64,000 bases of DNA from Agrostemma githago (lineage: Eukaryota > Streptophyta > Magnoliopsida > Caryophyllales > Caryophyllaceae), in NCBI GenBank assembly GCA_958450325.1, contig OY288243.1, positions 69,114,606 to 69,178,605 on the forward strand, in the 5' to 3' direction. Below, one piece after another: positions 11,948-21,481 of this stretch. Under the pieces are notes generated by a model. That model did not search any database and had not been told where the DNA came from. It saw only the letters and a list, made by a program, of their open reading frames with translations. Each line of letters opens with the position of its first letter. The first letter of the stretch is position 1. The translations under genes and the position numbers were made by a program.

Positions 11948-12036
11948 GGAATATGGCCGTTGGAAATATGGCCGTTGGAAATATGGTCGTTTGAAATATA
12001 GCCGTTTGAAATATGGTCGTTGGAAATATAGCCGTT
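11948..12036. repeat. 15-bp minisatellite, about six copies
   Basis: The unit GAAATATGGCCGTTG (with GTC and AGCC variants) repeats about six times. It lies between the start of the transposase gene (-) and the divergent third gene (+), about 30 bp upstream of a TATA box, so it occupies the shared promoter region. Direct repeats in this position may be protein-binding sites; that is inference. Confidence 0.85.
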
Positions 12037-12061
12037 TTTTTTAATACTATGCTGTCCACTT

Positions 12062-12072
12062 CCCTATATAAG
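12062..12072 (+). promoter_or_regulatory. Probable TATA box for the third Harbinger gene
   Basis: CCCTATATAAGG is a strong plant TATA element. Transcription would start near 12095-12105, which places the ATG at 12093 upstream of or at the start site and favours the ATG at 12171 as the translation start. Confidence 0.6.
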
Positions 12073-12170
12073 GTGGTGTTGTAAACTTCAGAATGTATTC
12101 ACATCCAACATTCTACTCATTTTCAAATAATATATCTGATTTCATTATATCAAAAACAAATTACTCAAAA

Positions 12171-12772
12171 ATGACTATATGGGATGATAAAGTAAGAGAG
12201 TATCAAAGAGAAATTGACATGATAAAGGATCATGCTCCTCAGTTTCTTGCTCGTTTGAACCTTGTCATGCCAGAAACGGTGTACATGAATATGGTACATT
12301 GTGAACCACCATTAACGATGTTGAGCTCTATCATATCTGGAAACGCGAATAATGTGTTGAGTCCACCTGTTTTGAGCAATGCCACATTAGGTAATATTAT
12401 CTGGTTTTATTTTGATAAATCGTAGTTGGAAAGATAACTTACATTCTACATGATTAAATACAACATGTTTTTTATTGCGTTATTTCATATACTTGTATCT
12501 CCAAAGACGAAGAACGGCGCAAATTAAGGAAAGAAGTCGTCGAAATCATTAATCGGTTGTTGAACGTAATGAATTTTGACACCTTGTTCGATCTACTTTC
12601 TGGGGCTGGTAGAATTTTCATTCCACATGAGCGCCTTCATTACTGTGACGTATATAATGACGTTACGATGGAGGAAGAACAAGAATATTTACGTGAGCAA
12701 GATGTACCGGCAGACCGACTTAATTACGATTCAGACGAGTGGTTAGGAAGTGAATGTGATGACTCCGATTGA
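12171..12772 (+). CDS. Unrecognised two-exon gene inside the Harbinger element
   Basis: I do not recognise this protein. Exon 1 is 12171-12390 and exon 2 is 12507-12772, joined by a 116-bp intron with G|GTAATA donor and CCAAAG acceptor. The phase-1 join creates an Asp codon and gives a continuous 161-aa frame ending at TGA 12770-12772. The N-terminal half is helical (KVREYQREIDMIKDHAPQFLARL), the middle is a basic EERRKLRKEVVEIINRLL helix, and the tail is acidic, ending NYDSDEWLGSECDDSD. No stop or frameshift is seen, unlike the transposase and Myb-like genes of the same element. It is transcribed divergently from the transposase. It could be a third transposon gene or a captured host gene. 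Confidence 0.62.
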
Positions 12773-13270
12773 TTTTAATTGTTGTAGTATATTCATGTAC
12801 CCAGTCATGTCTATTTAGTAAATGTTTTTCGCTTAATGTAACGTTCGTTCTTATTAATGTATTTTTTTCACGTCTTTAAATTGAATGTTTGTGATTAATA
12901 AAACATCATGGTTTGCTAAAAAATGTGTACAATTCGTATTTTGCTTTAACCTTACGCCAATTTTATCTAGTAGAAATACCATAGAAAGTGGAAAAATACG
13001 TAAAAAGTAAACATAAACAAATCGTGAATTTTTAATTTCACAGTGTACTAAATTTAATTAATCGTCTAATTAGAATATAATCAAGAAGTTAATTGTAATT
13101 AGAGATAATTGAGAATGAGTGAGGTAAATAGATAAAAATGAGTTGCGAAAGCTGTGGGTCCCATTATGGAGAGTTGATGGAGAAAAAATGTATCCATTGT
13201 AATTGAGGATTTTTTGGTGGAGAAAAAAAGGTGGAGAATAGTGATGGAGAAAAAATATGGAGAAAAAAGT
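12773..13270. other. AT-rich tail and right subterminal repeats of the Harbinger element
   Basis: No gene is seen. From 13160 the words TGGAGAAAAA, GGTGGAGA and ATGGAGA recur five or six times in about 110 bp, mirroring the left subterminal zone at 1-130. The terminal repeat continues as GTATCCATTGTTAAACTT, where a LINE interrupts it, and finishes at 18692-18711. Confidence 0.6.
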
Positions 13271-13286
13271 ATCCATTGTTAAACTT
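13271..13286. repeat. LINE target-site duplication, left copy
   Basis: ATCCATTGTTAAACTT is identical to 18692-18707. Sixteen base pairs is typical of LINE target-primed insertion. Confidence 0.93.
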
Positions 13287-13347
13287 TCTTTTTTTGGTAA
13301 AAGGTAAGTATATATATAGAAAACTGTGGTCAATTTACAATGTATGC

Positions 13348-16300
13348 CTACATCAAATTATGTAGCCATCTAGCATCTTTAGCATGAATTGGATATTTGA
13401 TCTTACAAAGTATTCTATTCGTAACATCACATTTAATCAATTTAACAATACTCTGCGGTTGGAGGACAAATCCTTCAATTCTGCATATGTTTCGCTGTCT
13501 CCAAATGTGATATATCGTCGCATTGATCATGGCTCGAAGAATATTACACTGCAGCTTTGAACCCCTCATATGGCTCGCCAATCAAGCCCCCTTCTATTCG
13601 GTATACTCTTCTTTACCCATTCACTTAGCAACCCAATCACCCGGGAACTCCAACAACACCCGAAAAATAGGTCTTCTAAGCTCTCCTCTTCCAGTTCACA
13701 AAAATAGCGGAGATCAGAATCAGCAACTCCAATCCTTGCTAATTTCTCCCTCGTACTTAAAGCCCCCCGGAACACAAGCCATGAGATAAAGCTGTGCCTC
13801 GGGACACTCCAAGCGCTCCAGACGAGCCCCGACCACGGGACCGTCGGTCTCTTAAGCCGAAGTTCCTGGTATGCCCGCGCAATCGAATAATAAGTACATG
13901 AACCATGCCACATACCATTCCCAAACATATTCTTGATTTTCTCCTTAGCCTGACAGATTTTCCTCCACGACCAAGTTACATCGGTATTTGGCTGATAATC
14001 GCGCCACTCTTCCCCTTTCAGGTATATGCTACTCACCCACCGAACCCAGAGGCGATCAGGCTGATCAAACACCCACGAGGCCAACTTCGCCACAGCTGCC
14101 TCATTCCAGATGTACAAATCCCTAAGTCCCAACCCTCCTTCCACCTTAGGATAACAAATTTTCTCCCAACTTACTAATGCTCGATTGGTACCTTCCACAC
14201 CACCCTCCCAAAGGAAATTCCGGCATAAAGAACCTATTCGAGCCATAACATACTTAGGGATAATAAGCACCATGGCCCAATAATTATGTAATTGCGATAA
14301 CACAGATTGAACCAAGGTCAGTCTCCCCGCATACGATAGCCTACGGGCACCAATACTATTAATTCTCGATATAATACGAGCAAGCAATTTTTCACAATCG
14401 TTTTTCCCTAAGCGGGTACTTTGGATGGGAAATCCAAGGTAACGAAAAGGGAACGTACCTTCAACACATCCGGAGAACTGTAGTATCGCAGCCTTCCTAT
14501 CGTCATCAACCCCAGCAAAGTAAGCATGAGATTTACCCACACTTATACTCAATCCTAAGGCTCTGCTAAAAGTTGCAAAAGCACGCCACAAAAACTCCAT
14601 CGAATCCGTCTCTCCTTTACAAAAAAGAAGGAGATCATCCGCGAAAAGTAGATGGGTAAGCTTCAACGGTCCACATTTAGGATGATATTTGAAATTCCTA
14701 TCCAGCTTGCCATGGGTCATAATTCGAGAAAAATACTCCATTCAAATAGTGAAAAGCAACGGAGACATAGGGTCCCCTTGTCTCAATCCTCTTTTTCCTC
14801 AAAAGAATCCAAAATTATCTCCATTCGCACAAAGGGAGTAAGAGACATTCACAACACATTCCATGACCAAACGGCGAAAATGCTCGGGAAAATCTAACGC
14901 TCTCAACATTTAGTCCACAAAGGCCCATTCCACACTGTCATACGCCTTATGAATATCAACTTTGAAAAGACATCTAGGCGATATCCGCCTCCTCTTATAC
15001 ATACGGACTAGATCCGGGCATATCAAGACATTCTCCACAATACTACGACCCTCAATAAAAACCCCCTTGAGTTGGCGAAATTAATTGAGGCAACACCTTC
15101 GCAAGTCTCGAACAAATGATTTTCGAAATACACTTATACAAGACATTACAACACGCAATCGGCCTGAATTCCTTCACAGATTGAGGCCTATTCACTTTCG
15201 GAATCAACACAATATTAGCACAATTCAATTGTTTTAGTAGCTTACCTGAGACAAAGAAGTCTTGGACAGCCTTCACAATATCATTCCCAACAATGTCCCA
15301 TGAATCAATAAAGAATTGACTCGAGAACCCATCCGACCCCGACAATTTATCCCGAGGAATGCTAAAGAGTGATTTCTTAATTTCCTCCGGCGTCACAATT
15401 GCCTCCAACAACAATTTGTGCTCCTGAGAACAAATAGGACCCCGCCTAATCGGCCCAAAATTAACAGGCTCGACACTCCGGGATTCACCTAAAAGCGAGT
15501 TGTAGTAACGAATAAAAGCTCCTTCAATGGCTTCCTTAGTCTCGCACACCTGCCCATCCGCATCTTCAATTTTAACTATGGCATTATGCGCTCTACGTGC
15601 ACGAAGGAGACCATGGAAATATGCAGAATTGACGTCACCATCATTCACCCATAGGGATGGCAACGGGTCCAGGACCCGGTCCAGACCCGGCGGGTCGGAT
15701 CCATATGGGTCGGGTCTGGGTCTCATTTTTTCAGACCCGGCGGATCCGGGTCGGGTCTGGATCTTATTTTTGAAAACCGGGTCCGGGTCCGGGTCTGAAA
15801 TACTGGACCCGGACCCGACCCGTGGACCCGGCACTTTAATTAAAAAAAACAAACAAACAAAAATCTACCAACATACATACGCAAAACTGCTAGCAAACAA
15901 CTAAATTACTAAAATTACTCACTCTCTCACTTCTTTCCTCACCATTTCAATGTTCATTCAAAGTTTCCTAAGACCGTTATGAATGAGTTTGTAAGAGTGT
16001 TTAATTTCTTAGTACAATATATGTCGTAGATAATTTTGTACGTGATAAAAAATACCGACAAAATTTGAAATTTGGAAGAAATGAGGAATGTAGGACAAAA
16101 TAAAATAAAATAGTGAGACCCGCGGGTAGACCCGGACCCAACCGGACCCGGCGGGTCTGGATCCGGGTCTAAAAATTTTGGACCCGGCCGGGTCTGGGTC
16201 GGGTCCGGGTCTAGGGTAATTTTGACGGGTCCGGATCCTAGTGGACCCAGTCCAGATCCGGTCCATTGCCATCTCTATTCACCCATTTTTGCTTAGCCTT

Positions 16301-17347
16301 CTGACTCCAGAAGTCAGCCCGTGCTGCTTGAAGCAGCCTGACCTGCTCATTCAACGCACATTCTTCCTGCAGCGCTTGTTCGGACCTGTCACTCCGCAGT
16401 CTGATCTGCGCCTGCTCCAGCCGAAGTTTTGCTTGACTACACCTATTCTCAATATCCGAAAAACAATTCGCATTAAGCATTTTCAATGGTCTCTTCAGGC
16501 TGCCCATCTTCTTTACTATTTGGAACATTGCAGTCCCTCGCAACTGCACGTCCCAGGCTGCTTCTACAACATTCATGAAATCCGGAGCTTTGCTCCACAT
16601 GTTCATGTACTTAAAATTCCGATTCCTCCTAACCGGCGGTTGCTCCAATTGGACGATACATGGGCAATGGTCAAACGTACCCTCGGGTAAGAAATTCGCA
16701 CACCCATTCGGGAAAACTCCCATCATCTCATCATTAAGCAAGCATCGATCAATCCGACTAAAAACTCTCGTTTCAGTCACTTTGTGTTTATTATTCCAAG
16801 TGAACCAAGACCCACTAGCCTTACAATCACTTACCTCACAATTTGCCAAACAGTCTCAAAACTGACTCATAGCCTCATCCGAAGACGTTCCTCCAAGATG
16901 TTCACGAGCATCTACAACACAGTTGAAGTCACCCATAATCATCCACGGACCTCTACGAGCATAAGTCTCCATTCTCCTCCAAAGATCAATTCTCTCCAAG
17001 GCCGAATTAAAGGCATAAACAAGGGTCAGCCAATATTCCTTCCCCGAGTTCGTTGATACTTTGACATGAATACTTTGACTACTATACTCCAAAATCGTCA
17101 AATTCACCCTTTCATGTTTCCATAAAAGCCAAACTCGACCACCCTCATGACAATGATTATTCGTCGTTATACTCCATTCGTAGAAAATATTCTGATGAAC
17201 TTTAGCATACGATTTATTCTTTATTTTTGTTTCAAGTAAACCAAAAATATCTACCTGCTGCTTTCTAATGAACTCACTAATTGCACGTTGCTTATTTATA
17301 TTACACATGCCTCGTACGTTCCAAACACCTATATTATGTATCTCCAT
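13348..17347 (-). pseudogene. LINE ORF2, endonuclease/reverse transcriptase with zf-RVT domain (broken)
   Basis: The order is as in plant L1 ORF2: AP endonuclease from ATG 17347 (IGVWNVRGM, LLETKIKN, GDFNC) through 16238 (SWFTWNN, IDRCL, FDHCP); reverse transcriptase from about 15650 to 14300 (IVLIPKV, FRPIACCNVLYK, then the catalytic FADD near 14640); and a zf-RVT Cys-rich segment near 13700 with a C-terminal tail to 13348. Stops interrupt it at 16856-16858, in the 14740-15050 stretch and near 13566, and a 624-bp MITE separates the KQKWVN and DGDVNSAYFH parts. The catalytic Asp pair survives but the protein cannot be made. The source reaction is reverse transcription at a nicked target. Confidence 0.88.
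15653..16276. mobile_element. Mutator-type MITE, GC-rich, inside LINE ORF2
   Basis: A perfect 10-bp direct repeat ATTCACCCAT (15643-15652 and 16277-16286) flanks the 624-bp insert. The ends are inverted repeats beginning AGGGATGGCAAC and AGAGATGGCAAT. Both arms contain repeated GGGTCCGGGT/GACCCGG words; the centre is AT-rich without a long frame. Nine to ten bp duplications and long inverted arms fit Mutator-like elements. Deleting the insert plus one repeat rejoins the LINE ORF2 frame. Confidence 0.9.
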
Positions 17348-17365
17348 GTAAAACCAATTCCAATC

Positions 17366-18544
17366 CTACTCCTTCATTTCCTTCGACCCTCCCACCTTTA
17401 GAATGGACCCTTTCAACATGTCCACAAAGGTAATACCTGGTTGGACTACTGATGCAGGTACAGCCCCTTGTTTCTTTTCTATATTCAGACCATCAGCATT
17501 CGGAGCAGTCTTTCTGCCAGCAGCAGCAGGTATAGCAACATTCTGTGCAGTCTTCTTGACAGCAACAGTCTGCCTCACCTATTTTGTCACCACCCCAATA
17601 TTCTATTTTTGCTTTACTTCTCTAGCCTTCTTGAGTTCATCCTTTTTATATTCATTCATTCCATGACCATATCCTTTGCACTTCATACACCAAACGGGTT
17701 TCCATTCATACTTAATATGAACTTCAACCATGTAACCATGCTCATCTAAAAATTTTACAGATTCTTTGAACTTTTGTCCCACCTTAGCCAACACCATGAC
17801 CCTAGCATACCCCAATCTTGTTCGTTCCTCCGTAGCTAAGTCCGACTTAACAAAGGGTCCCACAAGCGAGGCAATATGGGGAAGGCATCGACCCCAGAAT
17901 TTAAGAGGCAATTCGTGCACTTGTATCCATATAGGGACCTCTTGCACATCTTCCTTGTCCAACTTAGCATCAGGGGTCCATTCTTTAACTATTAATGGCT
18001 TATTATCAAACATAAAGAAACCATTGTTCAGAATTTTTACCTTAGCATCCTTCTCTTTGAACCTTACAACAAAAATACCGTTTGGCAAAAACGAAATTTT
18101 GTCAATGCCATGGTCTTTCCAGATCCTCTTCACGTAACCCTCGATTACTTCCCAGGGAGGATTAGCCCCCATAATGAAGCAATAAACTGCATTACTCCAA
18201 TAATCAACTTCTTCTTCCACATTTTCCTCAGAAAATTGTAGTAACTCCTCATCTTCTTCTACATCCACGGTCTTTTTTCCATCCCGTTGTTTCCACCCAA
18301 TACTCTCAATCGGTTCGGTCTCAAGTATAGGGTTCGTTTCAGGGACGAAATCCAAATCATCATCACTGTCCGAGTCTGATTCTAGGTTAAGTCCTGGAAT
18401 CTCTTTGATTCTGCTATTTTCTGCCACCATGTCCGTTTGAATTGTCTCCTCATCATTAACCTTATTCTTACGTAACATCTCTTCCTTGGCTTTTCTTGTA
18501 ATCGGTTTAGGGCCATTAGGAATGGCCTTAGTTTTCTTCCTCAT
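17366..18544 (-). pseudogene. LINE ORF1, DUF4283 and zinc-knuckle RNA-binding protein
   Basis: ORF1 proteins of plant L1 elements bind the LINE RNA. The ATG is at 18544. The first 130 residues are acidic and Ser/Asp/Glu-rich; a DUF4283 domain follows (about residues 115-260: YCFIMGANPPW, FVVRFKEKDAK, VPIWIQVHELPLKFW), then a zinc knuckle near residue 288 (CMKCKGYGHGMNEY). The last Cys of the CCHC knuckle is Tyr here, so it probably cannot hold zinc. A stop at about 17602 separates the rest, which continues in frame as an Ala/Lys-rich tail to 17366. ORF2 starts 19 bp downstream. Confidence 0.85.
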
Positions 18545-18691
18545 TAATCACAGACACGCACTGTCAAAGTCAGGGTTTGTCTGCGTCAAAGTTTGCCGGA
18601 GATCACAAAGGCTCGCCGGAAATCGCCAGATTAGAGAGAGAATTTTTGAATTTTTTTTCTTGATTTTTTTTTAATTTGAAAGTTATTATTC

Positions 18692-18707
18692 ATCCATTGT
18701 TAAACTT
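18692..18707. repeat. LINE target-site duplication, right copy
   Basis: ATCCATTGTTAAACTT is identical to 13271-13286. It forms part of the Harbinger right terminal repeat that ends at 18711. Confidence 0.93.
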
Positions 18708-18714
18708 GCTCTAA
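18692..18714. repeat. Right terminus and target site of the Harbinger element
   Basis: The end reads ...TTAAACTTGCTC up to 18711, followed by TAA at 18712-18714. The reverse complement begins GAGCAAGTTTAACAATGG, a form common at plant Harbinger ends. The exact end is inferred, since the left end is outside the window. Confidence 0.6.
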
Positions 18715-20617
18715 TGAGAATTTCATCCTCATCATAGTAGGCTAGGTAGGGTAGGTTAGCATAGTCATCAATGACAATAACAAAGTTTTATTCACAACTA
18801 CATACACGTATAGGAGAGTTACTGAAATTAGATATTTGAAGGCCGGACTGAAGTAATTCACTTCGATCCATTTCTCAAACAAATAAATGTCTTTTATTCT
18901 TTGAAATATAAGATTAAGGAAATAAAATAACGGAAATCTAAAACAGAGTTTGTTAGGCGGTATCTAAATGAAATATAAGATTAAGGAAATAAAATAACGA
19001 AAATAAATGAAATAAATGTCTTTTATTCTTCTATTCGAAACGGAGTTTGTGAGGCGGTATCTAAAACAGACGTTAAATAGTATTATGTGATAATAATTAA
19101 AAGTAATAACTTTTGGTTTAAAACTAACTTAAATAACATTTATAGGTGTCGCTCCGTAGTTTTGTTCACGTCTTCGCGTAACTGGGTTTGGAAACATTAT
19201 TTTAAAAATTCGATAAATCATTTTTAAATTTTACGAGACGAAAAAATATTTTAATTTGTCAGAACGACATGTCACTATTCACAAAAATAATTCTTCGAGC
19301 TTTAAACTCGGTTTAACGAAACATCAAAATTTTAATAATTCGATAAATAAATTCCCATCTTTTTATAACAGAATAATTTTTAAATTAACGAAAGTAAAAT
19401 AGTTTTTCAAGCGTTAAAATTAGTTTAGATAAATATTCAAAATTATAACAAAAAATACACGATGTTACACTGGAAGTATTAGTTTTATAAATCTATATCG
19501 TTTACTAAAACTGTTGTATTAGTATGAACTAATATTTTCGATATTTTGATATGATGCTATTTTTAGTAAAGTTTATAAAAGTAGAAGTTTCTAAAATAGA
19601 AAGGTTTCTCTTTTAGAATATAATGTTTATTTCTTTTATCTTCATATTATTTATAATGGTTATCTCTTTTGAATATCGATAATTGCGTGTTTTGGAGTTA
19701 TGGAATGAGGATAAGTGTGGGTTAGAGTAATACAGTCTAGGATGTACTGTTTTGCCATCAACTATAAGGCTCGTGTATCCATTTGGGATGCATTGGTTGT
19801 TGAACTGGATACATTTGGTGTCCAGGAGTATATGTGCATTGTGCCCTTAAGCTAGATATCACATCGTGTTAGTCGCCGTCAGTTGAACTGGATACATTTG
19901 GTGTCCAGGAGGGGCGTATATTATTTAAGTTAGGACCTCGCATTGATAAGTCGTCATTCTATTATGGTTGAGTTGCCTAGCTAGAGACCTTGGATCTTCG
20001 CTGCATGTGAAGTTGGTGTCTGAGTACTTGAAGCTAATTTTTCGTATATCCCTAGTGAAAATCTAGCCTTGTGCACACTGATTTCATCCATAACACTTGT
20101 TTTGAATATTATTATTTTTTTATCGATAATTTTGATTTGCAGGTTGGCAAATGTTTTATGTTTTCTCCGAAAGCTTATTTTTATTATAATGTTTTACTGT
20201 TTTCCATTTTTACTATTTTTATATAATAGTAATTACAGTTTTAAAATCTTGTAATATGGCTGGGAGAATGCCGTCCTTGCTCCTCATTGATTGCGGTTGT
20301 TATGTTGTTAACATGGCAGGTATATGTGTTCCCTTCGAGTGAGCTAGCGGGCAGTTGTGGATCCTGCTTTGTTTTTAATAAATTTTTGTACTATGGATTG
20401 TTATACCTCGTTTGAGAATTTTTTTTTATTTTTAGCCATTTTTATTTAATGACTCATGTTTGACTTTACCACTTTATTTTATCAAAACATAGTTACAGTC
20501 TGTTATATTCTCACATCTACACTATTTCGCCACTGTATTGCGTTAGTCTTTATAGGGGATTAGAATGTCCTTTCAAAGTGTTTATTTGTAACCGTACGTA
20601 CGTTCTCTGTTACTTCT
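18715..20617. other. Intergenic AT-rich sequence with two small direct repeats
   Basis: No gene is supported. A block of about 65 bp is duplicated at roughly 18905-18970 and 18967-19060 (AAATATAAGATTAAGGAAAT and GGCGGTATCTAAA words). A 30-bp sequence ending GGATACATTTGGTGTCCAGG occurs at 19799-19828 and again at 19881-19910, 82 bp apart; it contains a TGGATACATTTGGTGTCCA near-palindrome. The stretch 19690-20340 has a higher GC content and could be a decayed element, but I recognise nothing in it. Confidence 0.5.
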
Positions 20618-21350
20618 ACAATGTATGGAGTAATTACCTTGTCAATTTTGAGACATTTAATTTCGGGATCAAATCAACCCGAAAAACGTGGATAATAATA
20701 AACTTCATATTCAGTCGTTTCTGGCGATTTTTCGAAAAATGTGGGATATGCTGCTTGACATCTAAATATGACTTGTTATAACATAAATTGACTTATGCTT
20801 GTTAAAAAAACCTCTAAAATAGTTCTTTTTTGTGTGTACGTATCGAAGATTCCGCTCTTATTCGACTTTACTCAAAAGGTATGTAGTCGTATATCTTTTA
20901 AATGTGTTTATTTTGAACATAAAGTACCTTTTGTTTCATCGGACATTTCTACATTGTATGGAGTAGTTGCCGTGGGAATTTGGAGACGTTTAATTTTGCC
21001 ACCAAATCAGCCCGAAAAACGTGGATAATAATCTTCAAGTTCGTCCATTTCAAGTGATTTTTTGAAAAATGTGAGATATTTTGCTGGACAACTAAATAGA
21101 ACCAGTATAACATAAAATGACTGAAGGTTAAAAATCAATAAAATAGTTTGGCTTTGAGTGTATATATCAAAGATTCCGCCCTTATTCGACGTTACTCGAA
21201 AGGTACGTAGTCGAATGTCTTTTAAGTGTGTGTATTTTAAACATATCATAATACCCTTTGTTTCACCGAGACATTTTTACATTGTATGGAGTAGTTAGCA
21301 TAAGAATTTGGAGACATTTAATTTTGGGACCAATCAGCCCGAAAAACATT
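20618..21350. repeat. Tandem repeat, unit about 330 bp, 2.2 copies
   Basis: The landmark ACAATGTATGGAGTA starts at 20618, a near copy at 20951 (ACATTGTATGGAG) and a third at 21279, giving periods of 333 and 328 bp. Between landmarks the order of words is kept: GAGACATTTAATTT, CAGCCCGAAAAACGTGGATAATAAT, TTTTTCGAAAAATGTG, AACATAAATTGACT, AAGATTCCGC, TATTCGAC, then CTTTTGTTTCA. Copies are diverged by about 10-15 percent by eye. No coding frame persists across copies. Confidence 0.85.
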
Positions 21351-21481
21351 TGGGCGGTGTTTTGTGAACTTACTTTGTGTTTTCGAGAAGAATCGGAGTC
21401 CAGTTAAAAACCCCTTGCTGAAACGTGGATAGGGTTATAGTCCACGAACTTGCCTATGACATCTGCATTTCCAGAATATTA

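Larger units (their letters stand above)
11242..12059 (-). pseudogene. Harbinger transposase, N-terminal part with three stop codons
   Basis: This is the upstream half of the same transposase. It includes the helix-turn-helix region (FRRRFRMQKHVFLRVLEG), the first catalytic Asp in GSIDCKHW and the TWKN motif just before the LTR junction. The last partial codon at 11242 joins exactly to base 2630 once one copy of the 5-bp duplication is removed, in the same frame. The frame is broken by stops at 11511-11513, 11478-11480 and 11367-11369, replacing residues normally Gln or Tyr in the family. No ATG lies before the conserved helix region; a likely start is a TTG codon before ISSSDDLE, so the start also looks lost. 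Residues upstream of about 11930 come from a 15-bp repeat and are probably untranslated. Confidence 0.87.
13287..18691 (-). mobile_element. L1-type LINE, near full length, minus orientation, inserted in the Harbinger terminal repeat
   Basis: The element is flanked by a perfect 16-bp duplication ATCCATTGTTAAACTT at 13271-13286 and 18692-18707. A short T run directly after the left copy (13287-13293) is the poly(A) tail on the minus strand. ORF1 (18544 to about 17366) and ORF2 (17347 to 13348) are both present but broken by stops. It inserted into the last 20-40 bp of the Harbinger element, so it is younger than that element. A Mutator-type MITE (15653-16276) later entered its ORF2. Confidence 0.93.
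1..18711. mobile_element. PIF/Harbinger DNA transposon, left end outside window, split by two retrotransposons
   Basis: The span holds the two genes that define plant PIF/Harbinger elements: a Myb/SANT-like gene (413-1581, +) and a DDE transposase (1937 to about 11860, -). The right end reads ...AACTTGCTC at 18711, followed by TAA (18712-18714), which fits the 3-bp TWA-type target site of this superfamily. Subterminal 'TGGAGA'-rich repeats occur at 1-130 and, in the opposite orientation, at 13160-13275. The left terminal repeat would lie just upstream of base 1, so the left target copy cannot be checked. With the LTR element (2636-11241) and LINE (13287-18691) removed, the element is about 4.7 kb, a normal size. 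The broken transposase makes it non-functional on its own. Confidence 0.82.

Noticed and set aside
12093..12170. Upstream ATG at 12093 as start of the third Harbinger gene
   Set aside because: It lies about 25 bp from the TATA box, at or before the likely transcription start; ATG 12171 is preferred.
15527..15904. Plus-strand frame with Gly/Ser/Asp repeats over the GC-rich MITE
   Set aside because: It comes from GGGTCC words in the MITE arm and overlaps real LINE coding on the other strand.
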